A DNA stretch of 34,434 nt from an uncultured Clostridium sp. (GTDB lineage: Bacteria > Cyanobacteriota > Vampirovibrionia > Gastranaerophilales > Gastranaerophilaceae). Shown here piece after piece: positions 16,369-23,067 of this stretch (the first letter of the stretch is position 1; the number at the start of each line of letters is the position of its first letter). A model generated the notes under the pieces. It was not told the DNA's origin, made no database searches, and saw only the letters and a program-made list of their open reading frames with translations. The position numbers and the translations under genes are program-made. The stretch spans positions 1 to 34,434 of the forward strand of contig CAJMDF010000019.1 in assembly GCA_905212085.1 (NCBI GenBank), read 5' to 3'.

Positions 16369-16594
16369 GAAATCTGTTATGATTCCTCGTGTAAAAGGTT
16401 AGTAGGTAGAAAGTGTAGTAGGTAGTAGTGTAAAATTTATTAATTCGCTTATTGCGTTATTTATTTCTTACATATTAATAAAGTATTTAAAAAGTATATA
16501 ATTGCGCTATATTAAAATTATCTTTACAAAAGTTTACATTCTAAACTTTATCTTTAATTTATACTGAATATTGATAACGAAATGGAGTAATCAG

Positions 16595-17074
16595 ATGAAA
16601 ATAGCGATTTATCCTGGTAGTTTTGATCCTATAACAAAAGGTCATTTGGATATTTTACATACGGCAGCTGAGATTTTTGATAAAGTTATTATTGCAGTTG
16701 CACGAAATCCGGAAAAACAAGGTTTTTTACCGGTAGATGTAAGAGTTAAGTTAATAAAAGAAAGCGTAAAAGATTTACCAAATGTAGAAGTTGATTTTTT
16801 TGAAGGGCTAACAATAAATTACGCTCGTCAAAAAGGTGCTACAGTTTTGATAAGAGGTTTGCGTGCTGTATCTGATTTTGAATATGAAATGCAGTTATCA
16901 CAAGCAAACAGTGCATTAGCGTGTGAGGTAAAGACCGTCTTTTTGACTACAAAACCCAAATATAACTTTATTTCATCAAGTACAATAAAGGAAATTTACT
17001 TGAATAAAGGTGATATTTCAAAGTTTGTACCGGAACCTGTAAATGAATATTTACAAAATACTTCTAAATGTTAA
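16595..17074 (+). CDS. coaD: Phosphopantetheine adenylyltransferase
   Basis: CoaD makes dephospho-CoA from 4'-phosphopantetheine and ATP, the penultimate CoA step. The protein begins MKIAIYPGSFDPITKGHLDI with the T/HxGH nucleotidyltransferase motif. It contains VLIRGLRAVSDFEYEMQLSQ and FISSSTIKEI, the phosphate-binding ISSS(T/S) site. Length is 159 residues, normal for the family. A frame extends eight codons upstream from a TTG at 16,571, but a GGAG eight bases before the ATG at 16,595 and homology fix that start. The next gene (SepIVA-like) has its own promoter. Confidence 0.97.
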   Translation: MKIAIYPGSFDPITKGHLDILHTAAEIFDKVIIAVARNPEKQGFLPVDVRVKLIKESVKDLPNVEVDFFEGLTINYARQKGATVLIRGLRAVSDFEYEMQLSQANSALACEVKTVFLTTKPKYNFISSSTIKEIYLNKGDISKFVPEPVNEYLQNTSKC

Positions 17075-17103
17075 AATATTTAGCTTTTTCCGTAACAAAT
17101 TAT

Positions 17104-17132
17104 TTGACAATTAATATACGCTTATGTAGAAT
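17104..17132 (+). promoter_or_regulatory. Strong sigma-70 promoter of the SepIVA-like gene
   Basis: TTGACA (consensus), 17 bases, TAGAAT. It lies between coaD and the next gene, with the start expected near 17,139 and a short leader with AAGAAAGG. Confidence 0.75.
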
Positions 17133-17158
17133 GTAATTAGAGTAAGAAAGGTATATGT

Positions 17159-17773
17159 GTGACAGCAATGCAACAGAATAATGGTGTATATGATTTATTA
17201 AAAATGTTAGAAATTTCTTTGGAGGAAGGTTTCCCAATTATCCCACGTAAATTTACGGTTGTTAAAACAAAAGAGATTGAAACATTAATTGATAGAATTT
17301 ATGCTTCTCTTCCATTAGAAGTACAGGAAGCAAGAGCATTTTTGAGACGTAGAGAAGAACTTCAAATAGAAGCTCAACAAAAAGCAGAAAAAATCGTTCA
17401 AGATGCCCAAGCTGAAGCTGACAGAAAATTGTCAGAAGCAGATTTTATAAAAGCACTTGAAAGAGAAGGTGTAAGAATAAGAACTCAAGTTCAACAAGAA
17501 TGCGAAGAAATTAAACGCAAAGCAATGGAAGAAGCAGATAATATAAGAGCTCAAGCTGTAGAAGAAGCTATGAAAACTAAAGAAGGAGCTGAATTATACG
17601 CTGAGCAAGTTCTTACAAATTTGGAGAAAAACTTGACCCAACAACAACAAATTGTAAAAAATGGACAAGTGTATATGGAAAAATTGCGTAGTGATTCATT
17701 TGGAAGTTACGATATTCCAACTTCTTACTCTGCTGATCGTTCGCAATCTAATTCAGATTTTGTAATTAAGTAA
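17159..17773 (+). CDS. SepIVA/DivIVA-like coiled-coil protein
   Basis: A 204-residue protein with a short structured N-terminus and a long coiled coil. The N-terminal pattern GFPIIPRKFTVVKTKEIETL followed by IDRIYASLPLEVQEARAFL resembles mycobacterial SepIVA, a DivIVA-related septation factor (xxPxxxxxVxRxDxLxLIDxI... PxEL.xA). Residues 65-165 form a charged heptad coiled coil rich in Ala, Glu, Gln and Lys, also similar to ATP synthase subunit b stalks. There is no membrane helix, so it is not an F0 b subunit. The GTG at 17,159 is chosen because AAGAAAGG lies seven bases before it; an ATG three codons later is too far from that site. A role in cell division or polar growth is inference from similarity. 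Confidence 0.72.
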   Translation: MTAMQQNNGVYDLLKMLEISLEEGFPIIPRKFTVVKTKEIETLIDRIYASLPLEVQEARAFLRRREELQIEAQQKAEKIVQDAQAEADRKLSEADFIKALEREGVRIRTQVQQECEEIKRKAMEEADNIRAQAVEEAMKTKEGAELYAEQVLTNLEKNLTQQQQIVKNGQVYMEKLRSDSFGSYDIPTSYSADRSQSNSDFVIK

Positions 17774-17794
17774 ATTTGAATATAAATCACTTTT

Positions 17795-17830
17795 AAATCA
17801 GTCGGTTAGTAAAATCGACTGATTTTGTTA
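17795..17830 (+). terminator. Intrinsic terminator after the SepIVA-like gene
   Basis: AAATCAGTCG and CGACTGATTT form a ten-pair stem around an 11-base loop, followed by TGTTAT. The T-tract is imperfect. Confidence 0.7.
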
Positions 17831-17859
17831 TATTTGCTTATAGTTTTTTAACAATTTGT

Positions 17860-17887
17860 TTGCAATTTATTTTGTTTGGTTTATTAT
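17860..17887 (+). promoter_or_regulatory. Possible promoter of the rpmG-secE-nusG-rplKA operon
   Basis: TTGCAA, 16 bases, TATTAT, about 100 bases upstream of rpmG. A TATGAT at 17,885 is an alternative -10 box. Confidence 0.4.
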
Positions 17888-17985
17888 GATATCATAAGCC
17901 GATTTAATTAGAATGTGAGTTGTATCACATTCTTTTTTAAAGAGGAGTAAATTAATCAATAATTAAAGTAAAAAGGAAAATAAAA

Positions 17986-18153
17986 ATGGGTATCAAAGGA
18001 AAAAATGACAGAATGGTAGTTTTAGCATGTGAAGACTGCAAAGAAAGAAACTACACAACTACTAAAAACAAAAAAAATATTAAAGAAAGATTAGAATTGA
18101 GCAAATATTGCCCAACTTGTAAAAAACATACTAATCACAAAGAAACAAAATAG
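17986..18153 (+). CDS. rpmG: 50S ribosomal protein L33
   Basis: A 55-residue L33 beginning MGIKGKNDRMVVLACEDCKE and ending HTNHKETK. Two CxxC pairs (CEDC and CPTC) make this the zinc-binding C+ form. AAAAGGAAAA lies about ten bases before the ATG. It opens the conserved rpmG-tRNA-Trp-secE-nusG-rplK-rplA order; the gene is short and easily missed. Confidence 0.96.
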   Translation: MGIKGKNDRMVVLACEDCKERNYTTTKNKKNIKERLELSKYCPTCKKHTNHKETK

Positions 18154-18238
18154 TAATGGACTGTAATCGGAGGTCAGGAAGCTAAGTTTCTTGAAAATTC
18201 TTGTCTTCTTGCCTTCCGTAAGCCGTTCTTTTAGGTAG

Positions 18239-18311
18239 GCGTCCTTAGTTCAGTTGGTAGAACGTCGGTCTCCAAAACCGGATGTCGAGGGTTCGAGTCC
18301 TTCAGGGCGCG
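18239..18311 (+). tRNA. trnW: tRNA-Trp (anticodon CCA)
   Basis: A full cloverleaf can be folded. Acceptor GCGTCCT pairs with AGGGCGC. D-stem GTTC pairs with GAAC, and the anticodon stem TCGGT with ACCGG around CTCCAAA (anticodon CCA at 34-36). The T-stem is GAGGG/CCTTC around TTCGAGT, with discriminator G. The 3' CCA is not encoded. Its place between rpmG and secE is the classical bacterial arrangement. Confidence 0.97.
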
Positions 18312-18341
18312 ATTTTAATAAAAACGTAAGGAAACAAAAAT

Positions 18342-18566
18342 ATGATAGGTGCAGAAAATCAAACACCGGCATGGTTAGAAAAATCAACAAATTCAATAAG
18401 AACATACTTCAGAGGTGTAAGAACTGAATGGGGTAAAATCAGCTGGCCTGAACGTCGTCAAGTGATAGCTGAAACTGTTTTTGTTGTAGCTATTGTTTTT
18501 GTTTTTACCGTTGCAGTTTATTTAATGGATATAATTTTTAAAGGTTTACTCGGACTAATAAAATAG
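18342..18566 (+). CDS. secE: Preprotein translocase subunit SecE
   Basis: A 74-residue single-span SecE, the essential clamp of the SecYEG channel. The amphipathic segment YFRGVRTEWGKISWPERRQV is the conserved SecE signature, followed by one membrane helix (about 46-66). AAGGAA precedes the ATG. Length is typical for the short form found outside enterobacteria. nusG follows after about 30 bases. Confidence 0.96.
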   Translation: MIGAENQTPAWLEKSTNSIRTYFRGVRTEWGKISWPERRQVIAETVFVVAIVFVFTVAVYLMDIIFKGLLGLIK

Positions 18567-18596
18567 TTCTTGTATACAAGATTAAAAAGGTGGCTT

Positions 18597-19223
18597 ATGA
18601 CTGAAAAAGAAAAATCTATGAAAGAACAGTTAGACGAAGACAAAGCCCAAGAAGCTTTGGAAGCGCAAGCTGAAAATGAAGCTAAAGAAGCTAAGAAAAA
18701 TCAAAAACGCTGGTATATAGTTCATACATATTCAGGTTATGAAAATAAAGTAAAAGTTAACCTTGAAAAACGTATTGAATACATGAATATGGGAGATAAA
18801 ATCTTTAGAATTGAAGTTCCTCAAAAAACTGTTACCCAAATGAAGGGTGGTAAAAAACAAGAACGTGAAGAAAAGATTTTCCCAGGATATGTTTTAGTTG
18901 AAATGATTATGGATGAAGACAGCTGGTATGTTGTAAGACATACATCAGGTGTTACAAAATTCGTAGGTTCAGCTAAAAAACCTATCCCTGCACGTGATAG
19001 TGAAATTAAAAAGATTATTAACCGCTCATCTTCAACAACTCAAAAAATTGAACTTGACGTTAAAGCTGGTGATAAAGTTAGAATTACATCAGGACCATTC
19101 GCAGACTTTATCGCTGATATTATCGAAGTTTACCCTGATAAATCAAAACTTCGTGCAAATGTTTCAATCTTTGGACGTGAAACTCCGGTTGAATTGGAAT
19201 ATAAACAAATTAACAAATTATAA
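18597..19223 (+). CDS. nusG: Transcription termination/antitermination protein NusG
   Basis: NusG couples RNA polymerase to ribosomes or Rho. The 208-residue protein has an acidic and basic N-terminal tail (about 35 residues, rich in Glu, Ala and Lys). The NGN domain follows, starting RWYIVHTYSGYENKV with KIFPGYVLVEM and VRHTSGVTKFVG. A KOW domain completes it (KAGDKVRITSGPFADF). The frame extends upstream to a TTG at 18,570, but AAAGGTGG just before the ATG at 18,597 supports that start. It is in the secE-nusG-rplKA operon. Confidence 0.96.
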   Translation: MTEKEKSMKEQLDEDKAQEALEAQAENEAKEAKKNQKRWYIVHTYSGYENKVKVNLEKRIEYMNMGDKIFRIEVPQKTVTQMKGGKKQEREEKIFPGYVLVEMIMDEDSWYVVRHTSGVTKFVGSAKKPIPARDSEIKKIINRSSSTTQKIELDVKAGDKVRITSGPFADFIADIIEVYPDKSKLRANVSIFGRETPVELEYKQINKL

Positions 19224-19240
19224 GCATTAGTACAAAAGAT

Positions 19241-19294
19241 GTGGAAGGACCCTCCCCTGGAAAAGAGTAAAGGCGCGGAGACCGTTAGTACCAC
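19241..19294 (+). promoter_or_regulatory. Probable L1-binding operator in the rplK leader
   Basis: GTGGAAGGACC on the 5' side and GACCGTTAGTACCAC on the 3' side imitate the L1 site of 23S rRNA helices 76-77, which has GTGGGAGG and GACC...ATACCAC. The outer stem GTGG/CCAC and an asymmetric internal loop (AA opposite GTTAGTA) are preserved. It lies 14 bases before the rplK ATG, a normal place for L1 autoregulation. Confidence 0.65.
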
Positions 19295-19308
19295 AAAAGG
19301 AGAAAAAA

Positions 19309-19737
19309 ATGGCTAAAAAAGTAGTAGGAAAAATCAAGCTTCAAATCGAAGCAGGAAAAGCAAATCCATCACCACCGGTTGGTCCTGCATTAGGTCAACA
19401 TGGTGTTAACATCATGGATTTCTGTAAGCAATTCAATGCTAAAACAGAATCTCAAGCTGGATATATTATTCCGGTAGTAATTGATGTATACGAAGACAGA
19501 AGTTTTTCATTCATCGTAAAATCACCACCGGCACCTGTACTTATTAAGAAAGCATTAAACCTTCCAAAAGGTTCAGCAGTTCCTAATAAAGACAAAGTTG
19601 GTGAAATTACTCAAGCACAACTTGAAGAAATCGCTAAAATTAAAATGAATGACTTAAATGCAACAACTATGGAAGCTGCAGTAAACATGATTAAAGGTTC
19701 TTGCAGAGCTATGGGTGTTACAGTTAAAGAAGGTTAG
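19309..19737 (+). CDS. rplK: 50S ribosomal protein L11
   Basis: L11 (142 aa) at the GTPase-associated centre. The Pro-rich N-terminal signature ANPSPPVGPALGQHGVNIMD and FSFIVKSPPAPVLIKKA are clear, as is the C-terminal GSCRAMGVTV. AAAAGGAG lies eight bases upstream of the ATG. It is flanked on both sides by candidate L1-binding sites and is followed by rplA. Confidence 0.98.
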   Translation: MAKKVVGKIKLQIEAGKANPSPPVGPALGQHGVNIMDFCKQFNAKTESQAGYIIPVVIDVYEDRSFSFIVKSPPAPVLIKKALNLPKGSAVPNKDKVGEITQAQLEEIAKIKMNDLNATTMEAAVNMIKGSCRAMGVTVKEG

Positions 19738-19738
19738 A

Positions 19739-19766
19739 TGGAAGGACGAAATGTCCGTTATTACCA
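19739..19766 (+). promoter_or_regulatory. Second probable L1-binding operator, between rplK and rplA
   Basis: A short hairpin GGAC-GAAAT-GTCC sits inside an outer TGG/CCA pair with the internal loop AA opposite GTTATTA, the same loop as in the element at 19,241. It starts right after the rplK stop and ends 17 bases before rplA. Confidence 0.62.
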
Positions 19767-19783
19767 CGAAAGGAATTTAAAAA

Positions 19784-20509
19784 ATGTCAAAATTAACTAA
19801 AAAACAAAAGAAAATGCAGGAAATGTTGGAAGGTTTTACTCAACCAGCTACTGCAGTAGATACAATTAAAAAATTAAAAGAAATTTCAAAAGAAGTTTCA
19901 AAATTTAACGAAACAGTAGAATGCCACATGAGATTAGGTATTGATGTTCGTCAAGCAGACCAACAAATCAGATCAACAGTTGTCTTACCTGCAGGTTTAG
20001 GTAAGACTGTTAAAGTTTGTGTAATTGCAAAAGGTCCTAAAGCTACAGAAGCTAAAGATGCTGGCGCTGATTACGCAGGTGCTGAAGAAATTATTGAAAA
20101 GATTTCTGGCGGCTGGTTTGATTTCGATACATTAATTGCAACTCCTGATTGTATGGGTATGTTGGGTAAATTAGGTCGTGTTTTAGGACCTAAAGGTTTA
20201 ATGCCTAACCCAAAAACTGGAACAGTTACAATGGATGTAGCAAAAGCTGTTAAAGATGCAAAAGCAGGTAAAGTTGAATACAGAGCTGACAAGCAAGGTA
20301 TGATTCACTGCCCTGTTGGTAAAATTGAATTTACTGAAGAAGATTTGCTTAAAAACTATGCAACTTTGGCAGATGCAATTTTAAGAGCAAAACCAGCTTC
20401 TGCAAAAGGTACATTTGTTAAATCAGTATACCTTTCAACAACAATGGGACCTGGTATTAAATTAGATCCTAAAAACTTTGCAGCAGAAGTTAAAGAATTA
20501 ATGGCTTAA
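19784..20509 (+). CDS. rplA: 50S ribosomal protein L1
   Basis: L1 forms the E-site stalk and in many bacteria represses its own operon. The 241-residue protein shows VECHMRLGIDVRQADQQIRS, VLPAGLGKTVKVCV, LGRVLGPKGLMPNPKTGTVT and VKSVYLSTTMGPGIKLDP, all L1 signatures. GAAAGGAAT precedes the ATG. It ends the operon; the gene normally next, rplJ, is replaced by the second copy of the 208-bp prepilin module. Confidence 0.98.
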   Translation: MSKLTKKQKKMQEMLEGFTQPATAVDTIKKLKEISKEVSKFNETVECHMRLGIDVRQADQQIRSTVVLPAGLGKTVKVCVIAKGPKATEAKDAGADYAGAEEIIEKISGGWFDFDTLIATPDCMGMLGKLGRVLGPKGLMPNPKTGTVTMDVAKAVKDAKAGKVEYRADKQGMIHCPVGKIEFTEEDLLKNYATLADAILRAKPASAKGTFVKSVYLSTTMGPGIKLDPKNFAAEVKELMA

Positions 20510-20529
20510 GCTATTTAAAATATATAAAA

Positions 20530-20559
20530 AGCTCCTCTTTTCAAAGAGGGGCTTTTTTA
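20530..20559 (+). terminator. Intrinsic terminator after rplA
   Basis: AGCTCCTCTT pairs with AAGAGGGGCT, the same stem as after rplL with one changed loop base, followed by a T-tract. Confidence 0.9.
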
Positions 20560-20588
20560 TTGAAAAAAGACTTACAATTTGTTATAAT
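20560..20588 (+). promoter_or_regulatory. Promoter of prepilin gene 2
   Basis: TTGAAA, 17 bases, TATAAT, identical to the promoter at 9257-9285, with the same AAAGGAGC ribosome binding site before the ATG at 20,624. Confidence 0.8.
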
Positions 20589-20623
20589 TAATATTGTTAA
20601 GTTATATTGAAAAGGAGCTTGAA

Positions 20624-21528
20624 ATGAAAAGATTTAATACAGAACAGGCACAAAAGACTTATAAGTTACACCAATCATGTGTTGAAGAGTCTACCTGTGT
20701 AGCAGTCGGGGGGGGGGCGATTTAGAGCTCATCCTGCAAGGGGTTCTAGGGGTTGAAAAATTAAACAAAGAATGTAATAATAGTGATATAGAACATCACT
20801 ATAAAAATAAAAAAGGTTTTACATTAGCAGAGGTCTTGATAACTTTAGGTATTGTTGGTGTTCTTGCTGCAATGACTTTACCCGGTTTAATAAATAAATA
20901 TAATGAGAAAGTTTGGGTTACATCTTTTTTAAGGGTTTATTCAATTTTGGAAAAGGTATATCAATTAGCTCTTGATGAAAATGGTCCAGTTGAAAATTGG
21001 AGTGGTATAGGGATAGTTAATGAAAATGATACAAATTTTAATGTCGCAAAGTATGATGATAAATATTTTATTTTTAATGTGTTTAAACCATATTTACCAA
21101 TAGCTGAGGTATATGATAAAGAAGGTAAAAAAAATTGTATGCCTGATAAAAGTTATTTTTTAAATGGAGAAGCTCATAATATTGCATTAAGTACTTATAC
21201 TCCAACAGTTTTACTTCAATCTGGTGAGTGTATAGCTTTTGGGGCTGCTTATCCTAGTATGCATTCTTTTTTCTGGGTTGATACTAATGGTAAAAAACTC
21301 CCTAATACTCTAGGTAAAGATCAATTCCTTTTTAAATTTGCACTCCATCGAATAGCGCCTTTTGGATGGACTGATAGTGCTGCTGATTGTGATATAAGTT
21401 CTACAAATGCAAATGCTGGAAAGAGTTGTGGAGCTTGGATTGTTAGGTATAAAAATATGAATTATTTGCATTTGCCATTTGATAAAGTTGAAAAATATTG
21501 GGGGAGTAGTACTTTTTATTGGGAATAG
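20624..21528 (+). CDS. Type IV prepilin-like protein 2, frame interrupted at a G10 tract
   Basis: Paralogue of prepilin 1. The constant leader (MKRFNTEQAQ...) starts at 20,624 and meets G10 at 20,708-20,717, after which it stops at GCG-ATT-TAG. The prepilin frame (KKGFTLAEVLITLGIVGVL) is one base off and has no ATG of its own before the methylation motif; its first usable codon is a TTG inside the transmembrane helix at 20,836. Eleven (or eight) Gs would give one protein with a leader of about 65 residues and Gly-Phe cleavage. The mature part shares NEKVWVTSFLRVYSIL, NWSG, LQSGECIAFG, VDTNGKKLPNTLGKDQFLF and SCGAWIVRYKNMNYLH with prepilin 1. As assembled, the gene cannot make a prepilin by normal initiation. 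kdsA follows with its own promoter. Confidence 0.85.
20708..20717 (+). repeat. G10 homopolymer tract in prepilin 2 leader
   Basis: Ten Gs at the same codon position as in prepilin 1. Here too 10 is out of frame and 11 or 8 would be in frame. Confidence 0.95.
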
Positions 21529-21541
21529 TTAATTGATAGGC

Positions 21542-21570
21542 TTGAAATAAATGTATATTTTGCTTATAAT
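21542..21570 (+). promoter_or_regulatory. Promoter placing the mRNA start at the kdsA ATG
   Basis: TTGAAA, 17 bases, TATAAT, then six bases and the ATG at 21,577. The expected start is the A of the ATG and there is no ribosome binding site, so a leaderless transcript is predicted. Confidence 0.62.
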
Positions 21571-21576
21571 TTAGTT

Positions 21577-22398
21577 ATGGATATGAAAACTATTAAATTG
21601 AGAGACTTTGAAATAGGCGGTGACAAACTTACAATCATCGCAGGGCCTTGTGCTGCAGAAAGTCAAGAAATTCTTGATGTGACAGCAAATGGGTTGAAAG
21701 AAATTACTAAAAAATTAGGTATTAATTTTATATTTAAATCATCTTTTGACAAAGCTAACAGATCTTCTATATATTCTTATAGAGGACCAGGGCTTGAAAA
21801 AGGTTTAGAAATGCTGCAGTCTGTAAAGGATAAATTTGATATTCCTGTTGTTACGGATATTCACACTCCTGATCAGGCAGAACCTGTAAGTAAAGTTGTT
21901 GATATGCTTCAAATTCCAGCTTTTTTATGCCGTCAAACAGATTTGTTAGTGGCTGCTGCTAAAACAGGTAGAATTGTTAATATCAAAAAAGGTCAATTTT
22001 TAGCTCCTGAACAGATGGGGCAGTTGGTAAAAAAAGTTGAGGACAGTGGGAATAATAATATCTTATTGACAGATAGAGGCTGTTCGTTTGGTTATAACAA
22101 CTTGGTTGTTGATTTTAGAGCTATACCGATCATGCAGGCATTTGGTTATCCTGTTGTATTTGATGCTACTCATAGTGTTCAATTACCTGGTGCTCAGGGG
22201 ACTTGTTCGGGTGGTGACAGAAGATTTGTTCCAACTCTTGCTAAAGCTGCGGTTGCTGCAGGTGCTAATGCTTTATTTTTTGAGGTTCACCCTGAGCCTG
22301 ATAAGGCAAAATGTGACGGACCTAATATGCTTTATCTTAAAGATGCTGAAAATGTATTTAGAATTTGCAAAGAGATTTTTGAACTTGTAAGAAAATAG
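21577..22398 (+). CDS. kdsA: 3-deoxy-8-phosphooctulonate synthase
   Basis: KdsA condenses PEP and arabinose-5-phosphate to Kdo-8-phosphate, the precursor of the LPS inner-core sugar Kdo, so the host has an outer membrane. Motifs: IIAGPCAAESQE, FKSSFDKANRSS (PEP/A5P site), VTDIHTPDQAE, QIPAFLCRQTDLL, NIKKGQFLAPEQM, TDRGCSFGYNNLVVDFRA and FDATHSVQLPGAQG. The 273-residue length is usual. A second in-frame ATG lies at 21,583; the first is preferred because the promoter geometry places the transcript start on it. The MBL hydrolase gene follows after 12 bases, probably in the same transcript. Confidence 0.96.
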   Translation: MDMKTIKLRDFEIGGDKLTIIAGPCAAESQEILDVTANGLKEITKKLGINFIFKSSFDKANRSSIYSYRGPGLEKGLEMLQSVKDKFDIPVVTDIHTPDQAEPVSKVVDMLQIPAFLCRQTDLLVAAAKTGRIVNIKKGQFLAPEQMGQLVKKVEDSGNNNILLTDRGCSFGYNNLVVDFRAIPIMQAFGYPVVFDATHSVQLPGAQGTCSGGDRRFVPTLAKAAVAAGANALFFEVHPEPDKAKCDGPNMLYLKDAENVFRICKEIFELVRK

Positions 22399-22410
22399 AG
22401 TTGTAGTCGA

Positions 22411-23034
22411 ATGGGAATTAAAATAAAACAATTTATAGCAGGTCAGTTAGAAAATAATATGTATCTTGTAATGGATGAAGATACTAAAAAAGCTGTGTTA
22501 ATTGATGCTACAGAATTAATTCCAGAAATTACAAATGCAGTTAAGCAATTAGGTGCAGATGTTCAATATATCTTACTGACTCATGGGCATTTTGATCATA
22601 TTATGGGGCTTAATGCATTGAAAAAAGAATTGAATGCTGAAGCTATGATTTGTAAAGATGATCTCGTAATTTCTAATAATATTAATGAGTTTACAAGGCT
22701 TTTTAATTGGCCTGACAGTGTTCCGCCTGCTTATGAAAATTTTATCAAAGACGGAGATATTATTTCTGTTGGAAATATGAAAATAAAAGTTATTCATACT
22801 CCTGGGCATACAGAAGGTGGTGTATGTTATTTAGTTGAAGACAGTTTATTTTCAGGGGATACATTGTTTAGAGGAAGTGTCGGCAGAACTGATTTATTCG
22901 GAGGTAATTTTTCAAAACTTTCTGAAAGTATTAAAAATAAATTGTTTAAACTTGATAATGATATAAAAGTTTTTCCGGGACATGGTCCTATGACTACTAT
23001 AGGATATGAAAAGAAACATAATGAAATATTATAA
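22411..23034 (+). CDS. Metallo-beta-lactamase fold hydrolase (glyoxalase II-like)
   Basis: A 207-residue MBL-fold protein. THGHFDHIMG is the HxHxDH di-metal motif, followed by HTPGHTEGGVCY, LFSGDTLFRGSVGRTDL and FPGHGPMTTIGYEK supplying the remaining metal ligands. This set and size match the small glyoxalase II/YcbL-type hydrolases, which cleave thioesters such as hydroxyacylglutathione. The true substrate cannot be told from sequence. It sits between kdsA and pheS with short gaps, and only a weak ribosome binding site (GAGTTG) is visible. Confidence 0.92.
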   Translation: MGIKIKQFIAGQLENNMYLVMDEDTKKAVLIDATELIPEITNAVKQLGADVQYILLTHGHFDHIMGLNALKKELNAEAMICKDDLVISNNINEFTRLFNWPDSVPPAYENFIKDGDIISVGNMKIKVIHTPGHTEGGVCYLVEDSLFSGDTLFRGSVGRTDLFGGNFSKLSESIKNKLFKLDNDIKVFPGHGPMTTIGYEKKHNEIL

Positions 23035-23067
23035 AGTCATAAAAATGACAATATGAGGATGTAACAA

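Larger units (their letters stand above)
20526..20733 (+). repeat. 208-bp terminator/promoter/leader module, copy 2
   Basis: Direct repeat of 9223-9430, offset 11,303 bases, four substitutions seen. It begins with the terminator stem of rplA and ends 16 bases after a G10 tract, as copy 1 does. Confidence 0.93.

Noticed and set aside
16400..16430. Two TAGTAGGTAG copies before coaD as a regulatory repeat
   Set aside because: Only two imperfectly spaced copies in low-complexity sequence; no support for a binding site.
17159..17773. ATP synthase F0 subunit b
   Set aside because: Coiled coil is similar but there is no N-terminal membrane helix and no other atp genes nearby.
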